Below are positions 57,176 through 64,000 of a DNA stretch of 64,000 nt, piece after piece. This DNA is from RPQJ01 sp963846885 (lineage in GTDB: Bacteria > Pseudomonadota > Gammaproteobacteria > Steroidobacterales > Steroidobacteraceae), in contig CAWJXS010000021.1 in the NCBI GenBank assembly GCA_963846885.1, forward strand, positions 1-64,000, written 5' to 3'. The position numbers and the translations under genes are program-made. The notes under the pieces are model-generated. The model saw only the letters and a program-made list of their open reading frames with translations, was not told the origin of the DNA and ran no database searches. The stretch's first letter is position 1. Each line of letters begins with the position of its first letter.

Positions 57176-58913
57176 GGCTGGCCACCGGTTGCAGCTGGTC
57201 GAACTCGTAGTCGATCTGCCGCGGTAACTGGCGCAGGCGCAACAGGTCGTCCTCGCCGAACTCCTCGCCGAGTCGCTGCAGTTGCCGCAGCAGCGGCAGG
57301 GCAGCGAGGCGCGCGGGCGGCACGCCGGCAGCGACTGCGGCGTCGGCGCGGTCGGCGAAGTGCAGCAGCACCGACAGCATCGCCACCTGCCGCGCCGGCG
57401 AACAGAAGCGGTCCACGGGCGAGAACGACGACTGGCGCAGGAAACCCTCGTTGATCAGGTCCGCGCACAGCAGGCGCGCCTGCTGCGTGGCAGGCAAAGC
57501 GTCGCGTCCGACGATGCGCGCCATCCGCTCGAGGTGCGCCTGTGCTTCGAGCAACTCGAGCACGCGCTGCCGCTGCAGCAGCCAGTCCGGATTGCCCGAG
57601 CGCTTCCACCAGTCCGCGAGCGCGGCGACGTCCGCGCCGTACGACAGCAGTGGATGAATGGCGGGATAGAAGCGGGCCTGCGCGCGCTGGCGGTCGAGCG
57701 CCCAGAAGCAGCGCACGTAGCGCTTGGTGTGCAGCGTGACCGGTTCGGAGAAGTCGCCAGCCGGCGGACTGATGGCGCCGATGATCGTCACCGAACCCTC
57801 GGCGCCGGCCAGCGAAGTGACGCGCGCGGCACGTTCGTAGAACTCCGCGAGCCGTGAACTCAGGTAGGCCGGGTAGCCTGCTTCGCCCGGCAATTCGCCG
57901 AGGCGGCCCGAGACTTCACGCAGGGCTTCGGCCCAGCGGCTGGTCGAGTCCGCCATCAGCGCGACATTGAGGCCCTGGTCGCGGAAATACTCGGCGACCG
58001 TGATGGCCGTGTAGATGCTGGCTTCGCGCGCGGCCACCGGCATGTTGGAGGTGTTGGCGATGATCACGGTGCGTTCGGCGAGCGGCCGGCCGGTGCGCGG
58101 ATCTTCGAGGCGTGGAAACTCGTCGAGCACTTCTGCCATTTCGTTGCCGCGCTCGCCGCAGCCCACGTACACGATCACGTCGGCGTCGCACCACTTCGCG
58201 AGCGCTTCCTGCAACACCGTCTTGCCTGTGCCGAAGCCGCCGGGCAGGGCAGCGCGGCCACCGCGCGCGACCGGGAACAGCGTGTCGAGGATGCGCTGGC
58301 CGGTGATCATCGGCGCCTGCGCGGCGAGTCGCGCACGAACTGGCCGCGGCCGACGGACGGGCCAGTCGTGCTGCATGGTCAGTTCGTGCCGCGAGCCAGT
58401 GGCGTCTTCGAGTATCAGCAGCACCTCGTCATCCCGGTACTCGCCGGGTTCCGCCATCCACGCGACGCGTCCGCTCGCCCACGGCGGCACGAGCAATCCT
58501 TGCGGGTTCGGGGCGACCGTCATGGCGAAGACGTGGCCCGCGGCAAGCGTGGCGCCGGCCTGGGTCGTGAAGCTGATGCGATGGCGCGCCGCGACGCGGG
58601 CTGCCACGCCGGGCTGGATCTGGTAATCGGCTGCGCCTGCCAGTGGCCGCAACAGGCCATCGAAAATCCCACCGAGCAGGTTGGGCCCCAGCGTCACGGC
58701 AAGCGGGCGCCCGAGCCCCGCGACAGGCATGCCGGGTTCGAGACCCGTGGTGTCCTCGTACACCTGCGCGACCAGTTCGTCGCCGCGCAGCTGGATCACT
58801 TCCCCGAGCAGCCGGCGCTCGCCCACCGCCAGCGCCTCGAAGATGCCGAACGGTCCCGTCGCCTGCGCGCGCAGTACCGGGCCACCGACCCACGTGATGC
58901 GTGCTTCGCTCAT
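57165..58913 (-). CDS. ntpA: V/A-type ATPase catalytic subunit A
   Basis: 582 aa from ATG 58913 (MSEARITWVGGPVLRAQATG). P-loop ALPGGFGTGKTVLQ, CGERGNEMAEVLDEFP, MADSTSRWAEALREVSGRLG and GAISPPAGDFSEPVT. The P-loop GGFGTGKT differs from the usual GPFGSGKT but keeps GKT. It overlaps both neighbours. Confidence 0.94.
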   Translation of the reverse strand: MSEARITWVGGPVLRAQATGPFGIFEALAVGERRLLGEVIQLRGDELVAQVYEDTTGLEPGMPVAGLGRPLAVTLGPNLLGGIFDGLLRPLAGAADYQIQPGVAARVAARHRISFTTQAGATLAAGHVFAMTVAPNPQGLLVPPWASGRVAWMAEPGEYRDDEVLLILEDATGSRHELTMQHDWPVRRPRPVRARLAAQAPMITGQRILDTLFPVARGGRAALPGGFGTGKTVLQEALAKWCDADVIVYVGCGERGNEMAEVLDEFPRLEDPRTGRPLAERTVIIANTSNMPVAAREASIYTAITVAEYFRDQGLNVALMADSTSRWAEALREVSGRLGELPGEAGYPAYLSSRLAEFYERAARVTSLAGAEGSVTIIGAISPPAGDFSEPVTLHTKRYVRCFWALDRQRAQARFYPAIHPLLSYGADVAALADWWKRSGNPDWLLQRQRVLELLEAQAHLERMARIVGRDALPATQQARLLCADLINEGFLRQSSFSPVDRFCSPARQVAMLSVLLHFADRADAAVAAGVPPARLAALPLLRQLQRLGEEFGEDDLLRLRQLPRQIDYEFDQLQPVASHAS

Positions 58914-59560
58914 GCGGCCACCTCCGTGCGCTGCGGCGCAGTGCGGCTGCCGAACTCGGCGAGCAGTTCTGCCGCGATGCGTTCGCGCGCCGCCAGCAGC
59001 CCGGCGGTCGTCGCATCGAGGCAGGCGCAGCCAGCGCGGATGCGCAATCCCTCGCTGATCCCGTCGTCCGGCACGACGGTGCCGGTGCTGCGATTCGCCG
59101 CCAGGCACCGCTGCACGAGCGGTTCGACGTCTGCCAGCCAGCGCGGGCTCACCTGTACCTGCAGGGCGTCGGCGTGCAACAGCGTGCGTGCCGCGGCCTG
59201 CAGGGCCGCCGCACACCATCGCTCGCGCGCTTGCGGGTCGAGCCAGCGCGCCTGCAATGCCGCGGGCAGGGCCGTCCACGCGTTCTCCAGCCAGTCGCGC
59301 AAGATGGCCTGCCGGCGCTGGCGCGACCCGGTCTCGAGCGCCGCGCGTCGTCGCGTCAGTGTCAGCTCGTCGTCGCGGCGCGTGTCGAGCACGGCCTGGT
59401 GCACCCGCGCACGCGCCTCGGCGCGCGCCTTGCGCACGATGTCGGCAGCCTGCAGCCCGGCTTCGTCGCGGATCCGCCGGATCCGCGAATCCTGCTCGCG
59501 CGCCAGCCGGCGCAGCAGTGCCGTGGTCTGGGCTTCCAGCACGCTCTCGACGGCGCTCAT
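58910..59560 (-). CDS. ntpE: V/A-type ATPase subunit E
   Basis: 216 aa from ATG 59560. The N-terminal half is a charged helix (LEAQTTALLRRLAREQDSRI, RKARAEARARVHQAV) and the C-terminal half is globular, as in peripheral-stalk subunit E. ATGA overlaps on both sides. Confidence 0.8.
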   Translation of the reverse strand: MSAVESVLEAQTTALLRRLAREQDSRIRRIRDEAGLQAADIVRKARAEARARVHQAVLDTRRDDELTLTRRRAALETGSRQRRQAILRDWLENAWTALPAALQARWLDPQARERWCAAALQAAARTLLHADALQVQVSPRWLADVEPLVQRCLAANRSTGTVVPDDGISEGLRIRAGCACLDATTAGLLAARERIAAELLAEFGSRTAPQRTEVAA

Positions 59561-59856
59561 GCGTCGATCCCCAGGGCGCTGCGCACGAGTTGCACGACGT
59601 CCGGCGGCGCCCCGCGCCCACGAATGTCGGGTACGACGGCGAACAGCGTCGGGCCCGGGGCGAGCGCGCGTTCGAGCAAGGGTGGCGGGACGAAGTCGAT
59701 CAGGGTGCCGTCGAGGAATACGCACTCGGGACGCTCGGCCAGCGTATTGCGCAGCAGTTCGGCGGTGTCGCCCGCGGCAGCAGTGCGCACGTCGAGACCA
59801 GCGAGCCGGAAGCCGGCCGCCGTTGCCTCGCCGCCGATGTAGACGACGCGAGCCAC
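59557..59856 (-). CDS. V/A-type ATPase subunit F
   Basis: 99 aa: VVYIGGEATAAGFRLAGLDV, then ECVFLDGTLIDFVPPP. The CheY-like small subunit of the central stalk. It starts 1 bp after the subunit K stop. Confidence 0.82.
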   Translation of the reverse strand: MARVVYIGGEATAAGFRLAGLDVRTAAAGDTAELLRNTLAERPECVFLDGTLIDFVPPPLLERALAPGPTLFAVVPDIRGRGAPPDVVQLVRSALGIDA

Positions 59857-59857
59857 G

Positions 59858-60211
59858 TCAGCCCAGCCGGTTGAGGATCAGGATCGACACGATCAACCCG
59901 TAGATCGCGATGCCTTCGGCCAGGCCCACCATCACCAGCACGCGGCCGAAGAGATCGGGCTTCTCTGCCAGCGCGCCGAGGGCGGCGGTGCCAACCTGCG
60001 CCACGGCATAGCCGGCGCCGAGTGCTGCGAGGCCTGCGGCGAGCGCGGCTGAGGCAAACCCCCAGCGCAGCACGCCCGGGTCGACCGCGACGAGACCCGC
60101 GGGTTCGGCCGCGACCGCGGGCCAGGCGGCGATGAGGCTCAACGTGGCGACTGCTGCGGTCACCGTCGTCAAGGTGGCAAAGGCGAGGATCCAGCGCGCG
60201 GACAGTTTCAT
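59858..60211 (-). CDS. ntpK: V/A-type ATPase membrane rotor subunit K
   Basis: 117 aa with three hydrophobic helices. The last, VLVMVGLAEGIAIYGLIVSI, carries the ion-binding Glu in the AExxAIYGL pattern. Most bacterial K subunits have four helices in two repeats (about 156 aa). This one has one repeat plus an N-terminal helix, so the ring may carry one Glu per hairpin as in F-type c-rings. Ion choice (H+ or Na+) cannot be decided here. Confidence 0.85.
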   Translation of the reverse strand: MKLSARWILAFATLTTVTAAVATLSLIAAWPAVAAEPAGLVAVDPGVLRWGFASAALAAGLAALGAGYAVAQVGTAALGALAEKPDLFGRVLVMVGLAEGIAIYGLIVSILILNRLG

Positions 60212-62043
60212 GGCAGGCCTCCGGAGAGTGTGGCCGGTGGCGGCGTGAGCGGTTCGAACGGTCGGCCGCGCGCCGTGAGGAAGCGGATGAAGAATTCGAA
60301 GAGCACCAGGCGGGTCGTCTGGATGCTCACGACGAGACCTTCGAGCGCGATGATCGCGGCGTTGCCCACGATCAGCACCGGCCAATAGCCGGCGCCCGCC
60401 GCCTCGGCCATGCTCACGATGGCGGAGCACAGGCCCGCGTGCGCCAGCGCGAATGCGCCCACGCGCACGAACGAAACCGTGTTGACGCCCAGCTGCAGCA
60501 GTCGCTCGACGAATTCACCGGCCGCGACGCCCACGGCAGCGATGCGTCCCGCTGGTTGCGCGACAGCCGCGCCCACGAGCGAGGCGGCGATGCCTGCGGG
60601 CAGCAGCCAGAGCGCGCGCACGTCGAACACCATGCCGACGATTCCGGCATAGGCGAGCAGCAGGCCTGAGTCGCAGAGCAGCCAATGGCGGATTTGTCCG
60701 CGCCAGAAACATTGCAGCGCGTCGAGCGCGAGGCCGAGCGTCAGCGTGACGATGCCGATGCCGAGCGCCACGGCGAGCACGGGCAGCGGTTGCGCGAGTG
60801 GATGCAGCCACAGCGCCGGGACGATGTCCTCGCGCGCGAATACGCTGCCGAACGCGAAGCCAAACGCCACGGCCGCCAGCCCACCGGGCAGCAACAGGCG
60901 CAACGCCGGAATGCGGCGACCAAGCACGAGGCCCGCGACGGCGACGATGGCGCCTTGTGCGACGTCGCCGAACATGAAGCCGAACAGCAGCGGCGCCAGG
61001 ATCGCGACCAGCAAGCTGGGATCCGCATCGCCGGCGGCCGGTACGCCCATCATGCCGGTCACCGCCTCGAAGGGCCGCGCCCAGCGCGGATTGCGCAGCA
61101 CCGACGGCGCGACCGCGCCGGCCGGCGCGGCGGCGAGCCGCAGCAGGTAGTGCAGTCCCTGCGCGTCCAGCGCCGCGCGCAATCCCGCATCGTCCCGTGC
61201 CGAGCACCAGCCCGTGATCCAGGCGAAGTGTTCCGTGACCGGCAGTTCCGGCACGTGTGCCACCACCCACGCGGCCAGCGCCATTTCGCCCAGCGCTGCC
61301 GGGACGCCGTGCTCTGCGTCGAGAGTTGCAAGAGCTGCGCGCGCAACGTTCGTGCGCGCTTCGATGGCAGCCCGTCTCCGCTGCAGGTCGGCTCGCAGCT
61401 CGTCGCCGGTCGGTGGCAGGTCCGCCGGCAACGCAACACGGTGCACCTTGCGTGCGGCGAGCGTGGCGTCGAGCTCGTCCATGTCCTCGCGCGGCCCCAC
61501 TGCCAGCAGGTAACTTTCGCGCTCCGGATCGGGGATCCAGAGCTGGTGTATCAGTGCGGCCGGCAGCGACAGCGCGGGCGTTGCGGGCGGCAGCACGTAG
61601 ATGCGGCTGGCCAGCACGGGACCCGCCGAGGCCAGCCGATCGAGCCGCGGCAACGTCGCAGCGGCCACTGCGCAGAGCCGCTCGAGCGCGTCGAGTTCGG
61701 CGCGCTCGAGCGCGAGAGCTTCGAGTTCGGCGACGACAGGCTCGCCGACGGCAGCCCAGGCACGCAGCCGGTCGAGCGCGGCGAGCGGCGCGTCGAGCAG
61801 CGCGTGCTCTGCATCGACCGTGCAGGTCGCGGCCGCCGGCCACCAGGGTCGATAGCGCCGTGCCAGTGCCTCATAGTCATCGAGCACGCGCTGCAGGTCG
61901 CCGAGCGGCAACCGCGACTCGACGCGGCTGTAGGCCTGCAACTGGATCGAGCGCGTGCGTGCCAGGCAGTCGAGCGCCGCGCCGAGCTCATCGCGCGACG
62001 TGAGCAGTTCAAACCAGCACGCAGTGGCGGAGCGCAGGCTCAT
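60208..62043 (-). CDS. ntpI: V/A-type ATPase subunit I (stator a subunit)
   Basis: 611 aa. A cytoplasmic N-terminal half with coiled coils and a C-terminal membrane half: LLVAILAPLLFGFMFGDVAQ, IGIVTLTLGLALDALQCFWR, LLQLGVNTVSFVRVGAFALA. The FMFGD and SFVRVGAFALAHA motifs are characteristic, and the Arg in SFVR is the essential stator arginine. Confidence 0.9.
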   Translation of the reverse strand: MSLRSATACWFELLTSRDELGAALDCLARTRSIQLQAYSRVESRLPLGDLQRVLDDYEALARRYRPWWPAAATCTVDAEHALLDAPLAALDRLRAWAAVGEPVVAELEALALERAELDALERLCAVAAATLPRLDRLASAGPVLASRIYVLPPATPALSLPAALIHQLWIPDPERESYLLAVGPREDMDELDATLAARKVHRVALPADLPPTGDELRADLQRRRAAIEARTNVARAALATLDAEHGVPAALGEMALAAWVVAHVPELPVTEHFAWITGWCSARDDAGLRAALDAQGLHYLLRLAAAPAGAVAPSVLRNPRWARPFEAVTGMMGVPAAGDADPSLLVAILAPLLFGFMFGDVAQGAIVAVAGLVLGRRIPALRLLLPGGLAAVAFGFAFGSVFAREDIVPALWLHPLAQPLPVLAVALGIGIVTLTLGLALDALQCFWRGQIRHWLLCDSGLLLAYAGIVGMVFDVRALWLLPAGIAASLVGAAVAQPAGRIAAVGVAAGEFVERLLQLGVNTVSFVRVGAFALAHAGLCSAIVSMAEAAGAGYWPVLIVGNAAIIALEGLVVSIQTTRLVLFEFFIRFLTARGRPFEPLTPPPATLSGGLP

Positions 62044-62807
62044 GCCGGCCCCGGCTCGACGACGGCACGCCGCAGCACGCCGCCGCGCAACGCCAGCAGA
62101 CCCAGGCCCTCGAGGCCGAGGAAGGCGACGGCTGCCGCGGGCGACGACGGGTTGCGACGGAAACTGCGCAGCAGCCGCTGCGCCAGCACTCGCTGCTGCT
62201 CGTAGCTGTCGCGGGTGGCCGGCTCGCGCAGCGCGGCGTCACAGGCCGCGACGTCGCGTGCGATACGCTCGAGGGCAAGCGCAGCGCGGCGATCGTGCGG
62301 CCACGAAGCGCGCCATTGCGCCACCCATGTGGCGCGCACGTCGCCGCCCTCGGCTGCCAGCGCCGTGCGCAGGGCACGCCACGGCGCCGCTCTGGTCGCG
62401 GTATCGCGTTGCGCCGACTCCAGCGCAATGACGCGGCCGAGCACGGGATCGGCGCGCGCCCAGGCGGGCGGACGTCCACCGCGCGCGATCTTCTGCAGCA
62501 ATGGCAGGCTGGGCAGCCAGCGCAGCCAGCTCACGGCGGCGAACCAGGCAGCGGGCTGCCAACGCGCAACTTCGTCGACGAGCGCCATCCACTCCCAGCG
62601 CAGGTGCCGTTCGAGTTCGTGCGCGTCCATGCCGGGCGCGAGGCGCGCGACGTACCTGCGTTGTGCCGTGGAGCGGACGGACGCGAGCAGGCTCGCAAGA
62701 TCCCGGGCGGCCATGTTTTGCTGGACCTGGGCCGCGTCGGGTATCTCGGCCAGGCGCGCCTGCAGGCGCGTCTGGGCATAGGCGAAGTGACCGCTCATGC
62801 TCATCAC
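62040..62807 (-). CDS. Probable V/A-type ATPase subunit C
   Basis: 255 aa, helical and rich in Ala, Arg and Trp (YAQTRLQARLAEIPDAAQVQ, RHLRWEWMALVDEVARWQPA). Its length is shorter than usual for subunit C (about 330 aa), but the start resembles the family (YxxxRxxARxxxL). Its place between the G/H-like gene and subunit I, with 4-bp overlaps, supports the call. Confidence 0.55.
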   Translation of the reverse strand: MMSMSGHFAYAQTRLQARLAEIPDAAQVQQNMAARDLASLLASVRSTAQRRYVARLAPGMDAHELERHLRWEWMALVDEVARWQPAAWFAAVSWLRWLPSLPLLQKIARGGRPPAWARADPVLGRVIALESAQRDTATRAAPWRALRTALAAEGGDVRATWVAQWRASWPHDRRAALALERIARDVAACDAALREPATRDSYEQQRVLAQRLLRSFRRNPSSPAAAVAFLGLEGLGLLALRGGVLRRAVVEPGPA

Positions 62808-63133
62808 GGCTCTTCCGTCGTCAATCGCTCCGCGACGGCCGCAAGTGCGCCAGTGGCGGCGTGGGCCGACGCGGCGGCACTGCAGTCATCCCCGGCGATC
62901 TCGACGTCGAGACGGGCGAGTCGCTCCGCCAGTCGGGTCCCCGCGCGTTCATGCAGACGCATCACGCGTTGGCGCGCGCGCTCCAGGACCTGGCGACGTG
63001 TTTCACGCGCGGCTTCGATGGTTGCCCGAGCCGATGCTTCGGCTGTGAGAATGGCCGCCGCGGCCGCCTGCTCAGCTTCGAGCACGCGATCGATTGCGTC
63101 GGCCACCGTGCGGTCTGGTTCGGGTACTGGCAT
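62804..63133 (-). CDS. V/A-type ATPase subunit G/H-like coiled coil
   Basis: 109 aa, nearly all one charged helix (VADAIDRVLEAEQAAAAAIL, RRQVLERARQRVMRLHERAG), as expected for the peripheral-stalk partner of subunit E. It is the first gene of the nine-gene ATPase operon. Confidence 0.6.
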   Translation of the reverse strand: MPVPEPDRTVADAIDRVLEAEQAAAAAILTAEASARATIEAARETRRQVLERARQRVMRLHERAGTRLAERLARLDVEIAGDDCSAAASAHAATGALAAVAERLTTEEP

Positions 63134-63247
63134 CGCCGCGGGAAGTGCATCGCGACGGCAGCGCGGTGGTGCCTCACGCTCGGCCGCGCGATGCAGATCC
63201 TGAGCCCGACATTAGGCCGGCGGCATGCCACCCGAATCGGGAGTAGT

Positions 63248-63275
63248 GCCTAGCGCAATGCGCGTTGCGTTAGGC
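63248..63275. terminator. Hairpin between PilZ and ATPase genes
   Basis: GCCTAGCGCAA and TTGCGTTAGGC pair with one mismatch around TGCGCG. It probably marks the end of the PilZ transcript; no U run follows. Confidence 0.4.
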
Positions 63276-63312
63276 GGGTTTGATGCGGTCGAAACCGGGG
63301 GTGGGGCAGGTG

Positions 63313-63585
63313 TCAGGAGCCGTGGTTCTGCATCATCAATCCCGTCCCGCCACGCGAGACGTGCGCGACGATGGCGGTGCGGCGATGCAGCTTGGTGACG
63401 GTGCCGAGACTGATGGCGAATGCGAGGTCGACGGTCTGGCCCTTGCGCAGTCCCATGTCGCCGGTTTCGACGAACACGCCCGTGGCGCTCAGGTTGCGCG
63501 CGCGGCAGAGACGGTGGTGACGGCCCGGCAGGAGCACGTACACGGTAGTGCGCGCACGATGGCGCGTTGTCAGTCTTCTCTCCAC
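63313..63585 (-). CDS. PilZ domain protein
   Basis: 90 aa. It has the c-di-GMP binding signature in order: RLTTRHRAR (RxxxR) and NLSATGVFVETGD (D/NxSxxG). It is a stand-alone PilZ adaptor with no effector domain. Its partner is unknown. Confidence 0.85.
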   Translation of the reverse strand: MERRLTTRHRARTTVYVLLPGRHHRLCRARNLSATGVFVETGDMGLRKGQTVDLAFAISLGTVTKLHRRTAIVAHVSRGGTGLMMQNHGS

Positions 63586-63739
63586 GACTCAGCTCTTCTC
63601 TTTTTATTCGATGCGATGGGCTGTTGCAGTCGCCATTATGCACACCGTGCGGCGCGTGTGAAGCGCCGCGTGTGGGCGCAGCGCGTTATGTCCGCCGCGG
63701 CGTCAGGTATGCTGCCAACCGTCGGAAAATTAAACACTC

Positions 63740-64000
63740 ATGCGCAGCAAAATGGACAGCGTCCGAGCCCCTGCCAGCTCGGCACCGATCGGCGTTTTCG
63801 ATTCGGGCGTAGGCGGCCTCACCGTGCTGCGTGCGCTGCGCGAGCGCTTGCCGCTCGAACGTTTCGTCTACCTCGGCGACACCGCGCGGCTGCCTTACGG
63901 CACCAAGAGCGCAGGTTCGATTCGCCAGTATTCGCTGCAAGCGGCGCGACTGCTGCGCGAGCGCCACGTGAAGTGCCTCGTGATCGCCTGCAACACCGCG
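63740..64000 (+). CDS. murI: Glutamate racemase, N-terminal part
   Basis: Partial, runs off the right edge. ATG 63740. It has PIGVFDSGVGGLTVLRALRE (catalytic DSGVGG), RFVYLGDTARLPYGTKS and the catalytic Cys in LVIACNTA. It makes D-glutamate for peptidoglycan. Divergent from the PilZ gene. Confidence 0.95.
   Translation, partial: MRSKMDSVRAPASSAPIGVFDSGVGGLTVLRALRERLPLERFVYLGDTARLPYGTKSAGSIRQYSLQAARLLRERHVKCLVIACNTA

Overview
The window is a GC-rich chromosomal segment from a gammaproteobacterium. The evidence is the 16S rRNA with a gamma-type variable region, the 16S-tRNA-Ile-tRNA-Ala-23S-5S order, the birA-coaX-SPOR-tRNA-Thr-bactofilin neighbourhood, and tyrS next to a divergent M23 peptidase. 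A Steroidobacterales/Nevskiales-like lineage is my guess only. The sequence carries many single-base indels that break otherwise conserved proteins (tyrS, three multiheme cytochromes, uup and others) while all motifs survive in one frame or another. This looks more like consensus error than decay.

Layout. 1-1.8 kb: start of an M23 peptidase gene (minus) and tyrS. 1.9-7.5 kb: a complete rRNA operon with tandem promoters, boxA elements, a 23S processing stem and a terminator. 7.6-15.9 kb: a signalling and cell-surface block with a GAF-PP2C-ATPase phosphatase, a STAS anti-anti-sigma factor, an ECF sigma and anti-sigma pair, a membrane-anchored Gly-Ala-Ala (collagen-like) protein, a zinc metallopeptidase/propeller/outer-membrane-barrel fusion, and a PrsW-type intramembrane protease.

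15.9-27.4 kb is redox: a sigma-54 activator with a Cys-rich PAS domain faces a sigma-54 promoter in front of an octaheme (OTR family) lipoprotein cytochrome. A NapC-like hexaheme quinol dehydrogenase, a CbcL-like multiheme c / cytochrome b fusion and feoAB follow on the minus strand. 27.7-36 kb is mostly housekeeping: ECF sigma/RskA, ctlX, plsY-birA-coaX, two small cytochromes c, a SPOR protein, tRNA-Thr and a bactofilin. 36.0-43.2 kb is hypCABDF, a HemN-like radical SAM gene and hypE. No hydrogenase structural gene is present.

43.9-52.3 kb is a full porin-cytochrome conduit: two OmcA/MtrC-family decaheme lipoproteins, an MtrA/DmsE-type decaheme protein and an MtrB/PioB barrel. With the NapC-like and CbcL-like quinol oxidases this gives an unbroken predicted path from the quinone pool to the cell surface. 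I infer extracellular electron transfer to, or from, metals, with Feo handling the Fe(II). Two related 20-bp palindromes sit before the two MtrC-type genes.

52.39-52.64 kb holds an intricate nested palindromic element between convergent genes. 52.6-63.6 kb (minus): an SDR/DUF2867 protein, a UbiA-family (MenA-like) prenyltransferase, a nine-gene V/A-type ATPase operon and a PilZ protein. The window ends in the 5' part of murI.
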